Source: Ahaetulla prasina (taxonomy: Eukaryota > Chordata > Lepidosauria > Squamata > Colubridae). Taken from it: a DNA stretch of 64,000 bases. This document shows positions 32,700 through 44,131 of this stretch, piece by piece (within the stretch, counting starts at the first letter, position 1; each line of letters opens with the position of its first letter). The notes under the pieces are model-generated. The model made no database searches. It was not told the origin of the DNA and was given only the letters and a program-made list of their open reading frames with translations. The stretch lies in the NCBI RefSeq assembly GCF_028640845.1, contig NC_080540.1, positions 263,471,958-263,535,957 on the forward strand. Direction: 5' to 3'. The position numbers and the translations under genes were made by a program.

Positions 32700-32892
32700 A
32701 GGGGTCCTTCATGCTCTCTGACTTAGTTGTTTTCTTGCAGACGTTTCATTACCCAAATGAGGTAACATCATCAGTGCACTGATGTTACCTAGTTTGGGTA
32801 ATAAAACGTCTACAAGAAAGCAACCAAGCTCAGAGAGCACCAAGGACCCCTCATTTCATCCCTGAACTATAAATATTCTCCTTTATAGATAC
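32700..32892. mobile_element. Palindromic Penelope-like element insertion
   Basis: The 193-bp insert is flanked by a perfect 10-bp direct repeat ctagtctctg (32690-32699 and 32893-32902). It consists of two inverted copies of the same sequence meeting at 'cagtgcactg' (centre near 32777); arms are about 75 bp with mismatches, and the right copy extends further ('aactataaatattctccttt'). Each half carries a hammerhead ribozyme motif as found in the LTR-like repeats of Penelope-like elements, whose terminal repeats are often inverted. No reverse transcriptase is present. Confidence 0.7.
32736..32778 (-). ncRNA. Hammerhead ribozyme motif (Penelope-like type)
   Basis: On the minus strand: TGCA, CTGATGA (32768-32774), a stem II TTACC/GGTAA with loop, GAAA (32744-32747), a two-base-pair stem III ACGT, the cleavage-site C, then TGCA that can pair with the first TGCA as stem I. 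All conserved core bases are present. In the family, such minimal hammerheads self-cleave RNA and are thought to act best as dimers. The plus-strand partner in the other half (ctgatg-ttacc ... taaaacgtc) lost three core bases and the G of GAAA, so it should be inactive. Confidence 0.72.
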
Positions 32893-32914
32893 CTAGTCTC
32901 TGCTTGGGTATCTA

Positions 32915-33656
32915 GTGAACGGAAGCTCACCACATTTAGGCCAAAAAAACAAAATGCACCAGTACCGTATCTGTGGTACCTTGCTCAATAGTAGTACCTG
33001 TGAGAGGGATCTTGGAGTCCTAGTGGATAACCATTTAGATATGAGCCAGCAGTGTGCAGAAGCTGCTAAAAAAGCCAACACAGTTCTGGGCTGCATAAAC
33101 AGAGGGATAGAATCAAGATCACGTGAAGTGTTAATAGCCGTTTATAATGCCTTGGTAAGGCCACACTTGGAATATTGCATCCAGTTTTGGTCGCCACGAT
33201 GTAAAAAAGATGTTGAGACTCTAGAAAGAGTGCAGAGAAGAGCAACAAAGATGATTAGGAGACTGGAGGCTAAAACATATGAAGAACGGTTGCAGGAACT
33301 GGGTATGTCTAGTTTAATAAAAAGGACTAGGGGAGACATGATAGCTGTCTCAGGGGTTGCCACAGAGAAGAGGGAGTCGGGCTGTTCTCCAAAGCACCTG
33401 AGGGTAGAACAAGAAGCAATGGGTGGAAACTGATCAAAGAAAGAAGCAACTTAGAACTAAGGAGAAATTTCCTGACAGTTAGAACAATTAATAAGTGGAA
33501 CGACTTGTCTTCAGAAGTTGTGAATGCTCCAACACTAGAAATTTTTAAGAAAATGTTGGATAACCATCTGACTGAGATGGTGTAGGGTTTCCTGCCTGGG
33601 CAGGGGGTTGGACTAGAAGGCCTCCAAGGTCCCTTCCAACTCTGTTATTATGTTAT
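32915..33656 (+). mobile_element. CR1 LINE ORF2 C-terminus and 3' UTR
   Basis: An open stretch of about 150 codons encodes the CR1 C-terminus: '[20 protein letters not shown]', '[13 protein letters not shown]', '[20 protein letters not shown]', '[16 protein letters not shown]', '[13 protein letters not shown]'. The frame then breaks after 'RGDMIAVS'. The 3' UTR ends with 'ggttggactagaaggcctcc', 'ggtcccttccaactctgtta' and a short (TTATG)n-like tail. It is 5' truncated: endonuclease and polymerase domains are absent. The Penelope-like insertion lies just upstream. Confidence 0.92.
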
Positions 33657-33659
33657 GTT

Positions 33660-34772
33660 ACATATTTGGCTCACTTTTGGGACATGTGGATACTTTGCTA
33701 TGCTGTTGAACTGTTATTATTCTGCTATAAACTACTCCTCTGAAATCCATGACTCCAGGTTCTGCAATTTGTACTGATATTGACCTTACTCACTGGGCGG
33801 AATATATTTTCAAGTATCTGAAGAACATAATCTCACTCTCTCTCAATCTCTCTTCTCTTTAATCTGTGACAATTGAATTGCTAGAGGTCAAGGGTCAAAA
33901 TCATTCTGCCTGGTTCAGGAAGCTGGGAGTTTGGAGTAAAACAACCCATTTTGCCTCATATTACCCCACACTTCAATAAAATCAGTCAGCTTTGGGGGGT
34001 TGAATAAGCTTTAGCCAAGTTTCTGAAGAGATAATATTCATTTTCTTTGTCCCTAAATACCCTCCTTCAAATTCAAAAAGCAAGTCAGCACGTTTAACTT
34101 CACTAATTCAGGAGTTTCAGCTAGGAAACTGAGAGGCTACAGACAGTTTACAACCTCCCATTCTTGCTATAGAGAATTTAAAATCATGATGGAATACCAA
34201 AGATAAAGTTCCCCTCAAAGTTATTTGGAGGATTTTCCATTGCTTTTTCAAATGTATATATTTGTTTATATCACTTCATAGTAAACCATAGTTAAAAACT
34301 AAGTTATCCATAATTCCCATTAAAAACATTCAAAGTATTACAATCTCATATATTGAACTTGCTAAAATTCATTTATATTTATAAATCTTATTTCAATTCA
34401 ATTGCAATTCTAAATCTATAGAACATGTTTCCCATTTCATCAACTACTCCGATCTTCTTTTATCCCATTTTCTTATTTCAGAAAAAATGCATTGTTTGTT
34501 TGTGTGTGTGTGTTTGTTAAAAAAAAAACTTTTATTAAAAAAAATTATTTGGAGGATGAGTAAGGATCCTTTTGATATATACAGAACAAATTGGATAGAT
34601 GCATGATTATTTGCTACCAATATAAGTGGCATCATTGGAAAATTCAGCGGTAAAGTAATGGAACACTCCAAAGAGAAATGGGATTTTAGAGTTTTGGCTT
34701 CTCCTGCTTTGGTGGCTCAAGATTGTGAATAAAGGGAACATTTTAATCATGCAAACTTCTGCTTTTGTTTAG
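33660..34772. other. No feature recognised
   Basis: AT-rich, with a short (GT)n run near 34498-34513. Nothing assignable. Confidence 0.5.
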
Positions 34773-34868
34773 GATGGCCAATGAATTTGAAGCAATGTCC
34801 AAGGGCTGTTCTGTGGCTGCTGAAGATGCCAAAGAATCCATCTGCTTCTGCAAAGCTTGGCTCCAAAA
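34773..34868 (+). CDS. Candidate coding exon with a start codon
   Basis: A pyrimidine-rich tract and AG (ttctgcttttgtttag) precede it and GT (gtaaac) follows. One base after the acceptor an ATG opens 31 codons (MANEFEAMSKGCSVAAEDAK then ESICFCKAWLQ) and two bases of the next codon. G at +4 fits a reasonable start context. The leftover AA plus the first base of the candidate exon at 36575 make a Lys codon, and that exon is open in exactly this phase. I recognise no protein. The donor is weak, so the exon is a hypothesis. Confidence 0.33.
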
Positions 34869-35968
34869 GTAAACATCCATTTTAAGAAAATTAAATTAAT
34901 TTAAAATCATAGCTCTACCCCTTTGTAGTAAATGAAAATCTTGTCAGGTTTTGGCTGTAACAGCCCTATTGATCTCAAATTTGTACAATATTTGGAATTA
35001 ATTTAAAAAGGACATTGAAATAACATTCACCATCATTCAATATTTGCAGTCATGTAACTTGTACACTTGCAGCAGCTTTTGCAGTCACAAACTTATTTCC
35101 AGTTTTGCATTTGTATGTTTTACATATTGGGTGAGAGAAGAGGGGAAAGAGTAAGTAAAGTGTCTTACAGCTGGCAGAATGAGTCGGCAGGAACAAAATG
35201 AATGCATTGTGGAAATGTGGAGAGGGGGGAACTGATCAAAGGTCATAAGTTTTGGGAAAAATAAGAAAAATATAGGGGAAAATTTTTCAGAAGCTTAAAT
35301 TTAAATCAGATTCCATCCATGTGGAAGTTCTGTTTTTCCTATATTACAAACAAATCTATTATCAGTGTTACTATCCTATACTATTGCTGATAGGTCTGTC
35401 AAACATCGTTATAACTAAATGAAGTCTTCATGGCTAGAGGCGGTATATCTCTGGATTCTGTCACCACCCTGTGAGTTTCCCAAAAACAATTCCGGGAAGC
35501 ATTTTTATATTTGTCACCTTGCATTTTCTTTCCTTAAGATGTGTAAAAAGAACAAAATTAATTGAATTGGTACCTGTTACTCAGCTGCAGTGCTTCGTGC
35601 ATTGCAACAGATAAGATAGTAACGTGTAAAAATCATGTATCTAAAATAACAGAGTGACCTGGTGATGGGTTGTTCTATTTTGAAGCATGCAGACCTACTG
35701 TAAAAAGTTGTTGCAAAGAGTACTAAATCAGTACTGTTACTTATTAACTGAAATGTGCTTCACAAATAGTAAAGCCAGTTCCATTGTTCTCTATCAGTAA
35801 TACAGTAATCAGTAATACACCAGCTTGAACCCTACTGGCACAAATGATGTATGTAGTGTGAAAATAACAACAATAACAACATTTATATCTCACATTTTCT
35901 TCAAGGCAAATTACATCTCTGTACAAACAGTACATATTGTAGTTAACCTTCCTAATTTTTCTCTTTCA
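34869..35968. other. Unassigned; would be intronic if the exon pair is real
   Basis: AT-rich with an (AAC/AAT)n run near 35862-35882 and a possible old SINE around 35830-35950. No firm feature. Confidence 0.35.
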
Positions 35969-35976
35969 CTCTATAC

Positions 35977-36360
35977 CAGTGATGGTTAACCTTTTTGGTG
36001 CTGAGTGCCCAAAGCGTGCACGCAAATGCAATGCGAGCGTTCCCCTGTGCATGTGCCCCCACCTCCCTAAGAATGTGCCCCACCCCACCCCCATGCCCCG
36101 TTTTAGCTTCCAGATTGGTGCAGGAGGCTTTCCAGGCCCAAAATAGGGCACAGGGGCACACACATGCAAACCCCCAAAATGCAGTGCGAGCACTCCCAGA
36201 GCACGTGCCCTGCCCCTGTGCATGGCGGACAGAGACCCAAAGACCAGCTGACCAGCGGAAGGTGCACGTGCATGCGTGGTGCAGCTGGGCTGGGGTGATG
36301 GCTGGCATGCCCACAGAGAGGTCTCTGTGTGCCACCTATGGCATAGGTTCACCATCATAG
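35977..36360 (+). mobile_element. hAT MITE, group 2
   Basis: Starts CAGTGATGGTTAACCTTTTT and ends 'ggcataggttcaccatcata' + 'g'. Flanks ctctatac and ctctatat match at 7 of 8 with central TA. Same family as 28406 and 39562; 'gagtgcccaaagcg' follows the left end in all. The 121-130 codon ORFs here are shadows. Confidence 0.88.
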
Positions 36361-36574
36361 CTCTATATGGTAGGTTAGAATGAAAAAGTATGATTGGTCA
36401 CCCAGCAAACTCCATGGTCAAATTGGGAGTTGAATCTGATTTCCGTACTATGAATGAAATTATACAATCATAATTATACAATTATACCAGTTAGTACATT
36501 AATTTGTAAAATAAGTGGAAGTGGTTAAAATACTCCCATTATACTTGGTGATGCATGTTCTCATTTCTTCACAG

Positions 36575-36679
36575 GCCAGTGAAGATAACATGCCAAAAGA
36601 GCCTTCCTTGTGAATCTGAGAATCACAATTCATTAAACAACAAACCAAAACTAACTGTTCGTTGCAAGAGCAGAGTCAG
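36575..36679 (+). CDS. Candidate internal coding exon
   Basis: The 105-bp stretch has an acceptor 'tctcatttcttcacag' and a donor CAG/gtaaat. Read in the phase demanded by the exon at 34773 it is open throughout: PVKITCQKSLPCESENHNSL then NNKPKLTVRCKSRV, plus two leftover bases. It has four cysteines and is Ser/Asn/Lys-rich. No family recognised. No third exon in phase was found downstream. Confidence 0.35.
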
Positions 36680-39060
36680 GTAAATACAAATACCAGATCA
36701 TATTACCTTTATGATTAAATTGTCTATCACCTGTGTTTGATCATGGACTGTAGATAAATTTTGATTGACTGATTGATCTATCACCTGCAGAAATGCTGAC
36801 GTATGAGCAGAACAGAAACCTTCTAAAAGGCATCTCTGTTAAAACTCTGTGAAATCCTCACCACATGGAAGTTCTATTGAAGACTACTGAGAATCCAGGT
36901 TTTTTTAAAGTTACCATGGATTTGCCACCTTGTGTCCTACATTACCAAAATACTGCAAGAAGCCATGCTATATTGAATCTGAGGTACAGTAAAGAGGAAA
37001 AGCCCAATATTTTGCTTAGCTAAACAGCGGCAGCTGATTGAATCCAGATGTTCCTTGAAGAAGTTGAGTGCTCAATTGGATCCTGAACTAGGAAGGTTTC
37101 ACAAGTTATCCTAGAAGCAATCCTTGTGACTGAGCAAGCAATGGTGTGCGAACCATATGCAACTTTTCAGCCTCTTTTATATAAGACCCAGGATTTCCCA
37201 AGATGACAGTGCCAACGTTCAACAACAACCTGCCAAAATTTCACAACAGATTTTTAAAAATGCAAAATAAGCATGTTACTGTTATGTTATTGTTTTACTT
37301 TAGCCCTTCCCATTTCCAAAGACTGAAAACAAGACTTACATTTTTTTATCTGTCAGGTCTGCTAATACCTGTAGATGCTACCAAGGTCCAGAAGCTGGGG
37401 GAAATGAGGATAAAGTTGTAGATGAAAAAACGTTACCAACTCTTGGGTTATAGACTATGGACTTATGGAAATTTTGATTAGACTGTGAAAATAGGCAGCA
37501 ACCTCCCAGCTTCCTTCCCTTCTCTCTCCTTTGCTCCACAATGCATACTGAGACCTTAGAAGATTCCTTAATGGAATTTCCATATGGAGAATTTGTCGTG
37601 CATTTGGGGTAATATTATGCTGTACTCGTGTTAGTGAACAAATGTGCTCAAGTGTTGATTTCTCATAATTATGCTGAAGGGAGGTTGTACATGCATGCAT
37701 GGTTCAATTTACTATTGAAGGTCAATTACCAGCATGAACGAAATCAAAGAGAAGAATGCAGTTGTTCACAGAGAAATGTGGAGTCCGTGAAAAATTCATT
37801 GACTCACATCACAAAATATTGTAGCACAGAGACTGAGTGGTGTGATGTACTCTAAACCACTAATTAGAGTAGATCATGAATACAAGAAGGAAAGTAGTAT
37901 CTTAGATCATAAAAAAAAATTACTTAATCTATCATTAAATCACTATGACAAGATGGCTCTGACAAGCAGCCATGCCACTAAGAACATCAGAATATGCAAG
38001 TGAGAGTTTCTGTGCAACCAGTTCAGACTTATATTATTTAGAGTCTCAAAACAATCCTAATGTTTTGCACAATTATCTAGCGTTTAGAATGGGAGTGATC
38101 TTTTGCCATATCCTTACTGAGGAATTCTGTCAATGGGGAAGGGAAACAATGTACACCAGAAGCCATATTTTTATTCGTAAAAACTGTTTGCTGTAAAGTT
38201 ACCACTGCTGGTAAGATTTTATGGCATTCAATAGAGAAAAATCTCCACAGAAGAAGGATGGGGGTGTGGCAGTCTTAACTTTACTGGATCCAAAGTTCTT
38301 ATGTCTAGCAGAGAAGCGTATAGGAATAATTAATCTTTCCCCCATTGAACTCCATGAATAAATGAGAAAGTAAAGTAAATGACAAAGTAAAGAAAATACA
38401 ACATCATATGGAACTAAATTTACATGTTCATTTGGTGTGTGCCTATGCATTCCCTTTCACTGGAGCTGGTTTAAGGCATAATCTGGGATCTCAGATCTCA
38501 GTGTATCATTTGCTTGGGACAAACTTTCGTCCTACAGTATACGTATACTACCTTAACATAACAGATGATCTTGTAAAGTAATATATTTAAACTATATATT
38601 TAAAGTGAAATATCCACAGAATCTGAATCAATAAATAAAAATGAATTTAAAATCAATACTGTATATTGGGTACAAAATTTAAATGCTTCTTTAGGGTTTT
38701 TTTTTTAAGAATCTCCTTTAAAGATACTTCCATTGGAAGACAAAAAGAGAGAAAGAAATGCTTTTAGTTCTAAAATACTGTTTACTTTGATTTCTGTCTT
38801 CCATGCTTTCACATATTACAGCCATTGCCTCTGTTTTAGTTATACAGAGAAAGCAGAGAGATTTTTTTTAAAAGCACACAATGCGACTACTCCCACTTCT
38901 AAAGTTGTGGCTATCCTCTGATCTTGTTTTTAGACAGTTATCTATCTGCAAGAGAGCTCATCCTCTTAATCTACAAAAAAGCTTGCTCAAGAGTCTTTTT
39001 GAAAGTCTAATTATACCATGCCAACTGGATCACTTTTATCATCATAGCTGTTCTCATTCT
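36680..39060. other. No feature recognised
   Basis: AT-rich sequence with chance ORFs only. Confidence 0.5.
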
Positions 39061-39068
39061 CACTCACC

Positions 39069-39307
39069 CAGAAGTGGTATTCAGCCTGTTTGGATGGGTT
39101 CACCTGAACCAGGTTCTATGCCATCTTATTTATGTTTTTGAGGCCTGGTGCATGCACGGAAGGCATGCGCATGAGCAAAGCGCATGCACAGAAGGCCTGG
39201 CGTATGCATGGGAGGCAGGTGGCACGCAAAGCGGGCGCATGTGTGCACAAATCTAGCATGCACACATGCGGCAAATCAGTAGTAACATTATGTGAAATCC
39301 ACCACTG
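39069..39307 (+). mobile_element. hAT MITE, group 1
   Basis: Starts CAGAAGTGGTATTCAGCC, ends GTGAAATCCACCACTG, with a perfect 8-bp duplication cactcacc (39061-39068, 39308-39315). Interior rich in 'gcatgc'. Confidence 0.92.
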
Positions 39308-39561
39308 CACTCACCCTGCCTTGGCTCTTTCTGCCACCCTAGGCATGGCAAGCAACCAATGGAATGGCAAAAGGAAAAATTCACCACTAGCAGAGTTCTC
39401 CCTACAATAGCCTAGCCACTGGCAATTGGTTGAGGAGCAGAGCATTCTTACTCCTTTCTGCCCTAACAAATAAGATTTAAGGATTTCACCTGGATGGTAT
39501 GCTTAGTGTTGTCAGGCATTATTAGACTAATGGCAGTCTTGCCAACATGCTTCCTCTATAT

Positions 39562-39837
39562 CAGTGATGGCTAACCTTTTCCGGACCGAGTGCCCAAAGT
39601 GTGCATGCACGGGTGTGAATCCACATGTGTATGCCCAAAATGCAATGTGTATGAGGTCCCCCTCATGCATGCATGCCCCCCTGCACATGCCCCATCCCCA
39701 GTGCATGTATGATAGAGACCCGAGGACCAGCTGGCTGGAGGCAGGCACACGCGCATGTGTGGCAGAGCTGAAGTGTACCCACAAAGAGGGTGCTGCGTGC
39801 CACCTCTGGAATATGTGCCATAGGTTCTCCATCACAG
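39562..39837 (+). mobile_element. hAT MITE, group 2
   Basis: Starts CAGTGATGGCTAACCTTTTC and ends 'gccataggttctccatcac' + 'ag'. Flanks ctctatat and ctctatag match at 7 of 8 with central TA. Confidence 0.88.
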
Positions 39838-39845
39838 CTCTATAG

Positions 39846-41737
39846 TCTTGCCTCTGTGCCAGAGCAGAATATTCTTTCACTTTCCTCAATTTCTGCTGCT
39901 ACTCATCATCACAATGTTCTACCTTAAACTTTCTCTATTTCCTACTTGTCATTTCAGGTTGTGCAAAAAAGGAGGCAGGAATGTATAGCTGCTGGCTTAG
40001 CCAGGAGCAAGCAGAGAGCAAGCTACTAACATGGCAGCAGGCAAGGGGCATTGCAACAAGTAGAGCAAGAGAAAGGAAGGATTTGCCCACACAACTGCAT
40101 AAAGTGGTTCCCATTTTTGTCCGCAGAGCTTGGAGAATGGCAGATGTACATTCTACCTTCACTACCCACTATGAGAAACTATTCAGGACAACATACCTAC
40201 CTGTGCCATATGTCATGGCCTCTTGTAAATTGGTTAGGTGAGATTCAAAGTAATTCTTACAATAGCATCCCAGCCCTTCAAGGCATTTTTTCCATTGGTC
40301 TCAGATGAAGGGGGAAAGAGAACGAGAACTGTCAGAAGTGGCCTTCCTATCTTTTGATCATGAGGGAGTAAGACAGCTTCCCATGATCACAGACCTACTC
40401 TTGGGAACTCTCATTGCAAGGAACTGTGTCTTTTTCCTTCATGATGCACACAACTGGAAGTTGCAACTAATTCTTAATTATTACCATCCTTGAATTTTGG
40501 AGAGCCCTAGCATTAAGTTTTGAATTTAGGAATTCATTTTAATGGATAAAATGTAACATATGGATACACTACTGAGAACAAAAAAGGAATTTCTTTTTTA
40601 TTCATGCAACTACTTATTCAAAATTAATCTTTCAGATTTCCTATATTTAATATTGAGGGAACTATACAGTCATATATTTTGCCAGTACTATAAACCAATT
40701 TTTGGCTTCAATTTAAAAAAACTTTGTTAAAAGTTGCTAATTAATCATTTTTGTTTTACACCTAGTTCTTTAACCTAAAAATATTCAGTTTTATAATATA
40801 ACTCTTGGCAAGCTGAACAGTCTAAACAGGCAAGATACTAAAGTCAAATCTGAACAAAGCAGAAAATAACACTGAAACATAATGTAAAGCAGTGCTCCAT
40901 AATGCTCACAATGGTTAAAATGATTATTAATAATTATCTTGTGTCAAAAATTCCAGAATCAATGATTTGACAATAGCTTTTATTAGGACCCATAAAATGC
41001 ACAAAATTATAAGCACGCTTCCAAGTTCTTTTTACCAAGCAGATGTTAAAAACTATAAGGTAGGAGCACAAATGTCCATTACAAGCCGTTATATTATCAA
41101 AATGGTAAGTGTGTCATTATTTCCTCAACACAAAAGATGTGATTATGTCATTTGCATCATGTCTGATATGACCACATTAAGTCACATTCTTTCTGTAATG
41201 GCATCATGATGGAGATGCTACCATCTGCCCCTGCCACCTGCTCCTATGGGGAAACTTATGAGTGAAAACCAAAGAAAAATGATTGAAATGCGTGCCCCTA
41301 GGGTCTTTCTGAGGAATCTGATGTCATGTGGTTTCTAGTATTTAGATTTCTCCTTCCTCAATATAAAGATTATCACCTCAACCATTGTCTTTCTATCAAG
41401 TTCACCACTAAGAGTGACTGTATCCCAATGGTTTTCTCTATTTCACCCTTTTATGTTAGATCAAGTGTTTAATTTCCCCATCTTGGTTTGGAAATGTCTA
41501 ACATTGGCACACAAAACCAATGCAACATACTCTTTTTCAAATACTGTTGGCCAGATCCTCTTTTACGTGTTTTTGTATTGTTTTCTGATTGACATGAGAT
41601 CCATTAACTTGTTCTGAACATTGGTCTATACCCTATATCCTGAAGTACATGCACTCTTCCAAATTGGATGCTGCTGGCATCTATCAGCTTTCATCTAGAA
41701 TTCAGTTTAAAAACCGTTTTGCCATCTTTTTTGAATT
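39846..41737. other. No feature recognised
   Basis: AT-rich, chance ORFs. A pyrimidine tract and AG near 39957 was considered as a splice acceptor and not accepted. Confidence 0.5.
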
Positions 41738-41840
41738 ATGAACCAACAGCCTGGTTCCAGGTGGATTCATATTAAGAATCAACAGCCTGGTTCCAAGTGG
41801 ATTCACATTATGAACCAACAGCCTGGTTCCAAGTGGACTC
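41738..41840 (+). repeat. 36-bp minisatellite, 2.9 copies
   Basis: Units start at 41738, 41774 and 41810 and contain 'caacagcctggttccaagtgg'-type cores with one to four differences. Because 36 is a multiple of three, the frame repeats a 12-residue unit (NQQPGSKWIHIM). Confidence 0.9.
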
Positions 41841-43101
41841 TATGTTTCTCAACACATTTTTCATCTCCTCTAGGTCAATCACTACCTCTTTCACACATTG
41901 AGATCTCTGAGATCCCTTAGCACTGTTGATCTAAAGAGCAGGAATCATTTCTGAAAATATGTCTTTGGCATCCTGGACTCCATTTCTTTCTTAAAAATTT
42001 AAATCATGTTTTCCAGGATTCCTGTTCCCTAATAGTGTTGGTATCAGTGTGAACCATATCTCCTCTCCAATCCTACCTAGCAGTTCATCTAAATGGAACA
42101 CAATCTCCTTGTTTGTATTGGGTAGACAAATCACTATGCATTCTATACATTCTTCACAGAACCACCTCTCTGTGTTGAATCACCTACTATTCAAATTGCA
42201 CCTCTTCCAGAGGAGTATTCTCACTATAAGAGGATCTAAGGTAACAAAGAATGGATAAAAATCTAATAAATAAATAAAGGTGCATTACTCAAGAATAGGG
42301 TTCATCCTACTAAAACATCTTCCTTATCCCAAAACCAAAAGCTTCTAGTTCTTCCTAATAGAAAATAAACTGTCATTCTGGGATGGAATTAAATTATCAT
42401 TCCAGAAGGTCCTACCTATACACCTCTCTAGCTGATTAAACATATACACTAGTATATTCATACTAGTTATTGTTAATAAGTGTGTATTTATTTTTTAAAA
42501 TAACTATTGGTCCTAAAGCCTCTAAAATATACTTTTACAGTTTGGACTTGTGACTCAATAACTTTCCCAATAACTAAAATCACCTTGAATTGTAGTAAAT
42601 GCATGTGTGTATATAGCAAATAAATGCCTATTTCATTTCACTTTGGCAACTAGTATAGACATTGTTTAGGTTCAATGGAAACTGGTGCAGTTAAGAGGTT
42701 TTGTAGGCAAAACCTAAAAGATCTTTCTCCAAAATATGTCTCAAAATGGCTGTGAACAATAGCAATTTCCTGGGCTATGTAGCTAAATCAGCCTTCTCAA
42801 AGTGTTAATAATTATATCCTTTCTTTCTTATTTTGTTTATTGATATAATGCTCAGACATTGATTGTCTCTATCTTTGATTGGGAGGTAAGTTTATTACTT
42901 TATATTCCCTTTCAGTATGAATTGCAGAATAATTGTTTAATATAATATAGTACAAGAAAATGTATACTAAAATATTGTAATGTGATATATCTTTTTTATG
43001 CATGTATCTTCCAACAATTAGCTATTTGCTTTCTCAAGCATTATATTCTGTTCTTCTCTGGGTTTTTTCTTCACCTCAAATTCTTCTGGCTTTCAGTCTA
43101 C
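41841..43101. other. No feature recognised
   Basis: AT-rich sequence without motifs. Confidence 0.5.
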
Positions 43102-43109
43102 ATTTAATG

Positions 43110-43460
43110 CAGAGGTGGTATTCAGTAGGTTCCGACCAATTCTGGAGAACCGGTAGCAGGAATTTTGAGTAGTTCGGAGAACTGGTAAATACCACCTCTG
43201 ACTGGACCCACCCCCATCTATTCTCTGCCTTTCGAGTCCCATCTGATTGGGAGGAAATGGGATTTTACAGTAACCTTCCCCAGGAGTGGGGGGGGGAATG
43301 GAGATTTTACATTATCCTTTCCCTGGAGTGGGGAGGGAATGGAGATTTTACAGTATCCTTTCCCTACCACGCCCACAAAGCCACGCACACCAAGCCAATC
43401 CACGCACACCAAGCCACGCTGACAGAACCAGTAGTAAAACATTTTTGAATCCCACCACTG
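43110..43460 (+). mobile_element. hAT MITE, group 1
   Basis: Starts CAGAGGTGGTATTCAG, ends GAATCCCACCACTG, with perfect 8-bp duplication atttaatg (43102-43109, 43461-43468). The centre has three tandem modules of 41-42 bp ('gattttac' at 43261, 43303, 43344), one more than the copy at 6658. Confidence 0.94.
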
Positions 43461-43468
43461 ATTTAATG

Positions 43469-44040
43469 GCCATTTACTATAATCTTCACTGAACACTAGA
43501 TTTCCCCTTCCCATTGTAGCAGTGTTATATTTATTAAATCTAGGAATTTCTGGGGCACAAAATAATCCACTCTAAAAACTTAATTTTGCTTTTAACATAA
43601 GAAGCCATGGTTTATGCAGTAAAATAGAGCAAAACTGGAAACATCAGTTTAAGGATTCCATTTAAGCAAAGATATATACTGGTAAATGGCTTATCTTGAC
43701 TGATTTCAAATAGTCTTGTTTTTCCTGGAGAAGAGATATTTGAAACTTGGCCAGGGATGTCTAAACTAAACTTGGAAACCTGCATGTTCACGAACTCCAA
43801 CCATTCACTTTCTTTGCAAAAACCACAAAATTGCTTTAAGAAAATCAATTTGTTTCATAATTAAGAAACAAATCACCTCTAGTCTACAAAGAGTACAAGA
43901 TATTACCTAACAACTCAATGTTTTTGCCACCTCAGAGCTGGCTTACTACTGCATATCTACATTTCTTACCTCATCATTTTTTGTTGAAATTCATCAGCCT
44001 TGATATTGTTATAAATATAGGGGGAAGGGAGAAGAAGGGA
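43469..44040. other. No feature recognised
   Basis: AT-rich sequence without motifs. Confidence 0.5.
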
Positions 44041-44131
44041 TGAAGACTATTGCTTAACATAGTGTAAGCCGCCCTGAGTCTTCGGAGAAGGGCAGGGTAT
44101 AAATGTAAATAAATAAAATAAATAAATAATA
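44041..44131 (+). mobile_element. SINE 3' tail fragment
   Basis: 'gtgtaagccgccctgagtct' and 'tcggagaagggcagggtata' followed by (AAAT)n, the tail of the SINE at 26611. The tRNA-related head is missing. Confidence 0.75.

Noticed and set aside
39527..39889. 120-codon minus-strand ORF
   Set aside because: It coincides with a group 2 hAT MITE; similar ORFs at 28.3-28.8 kb and 36.0-36.4 kb come from copies of the same element.
39957..40080. Third exon following 36575-36679
   Set aside because: The acceptor is good, but in the required phase a stop follows after about ten codons and no donor fits.
41738..41840. CRISPR-like array
   Set aside because: The repeats are contiguous without spacers and the genome is vertebrate.
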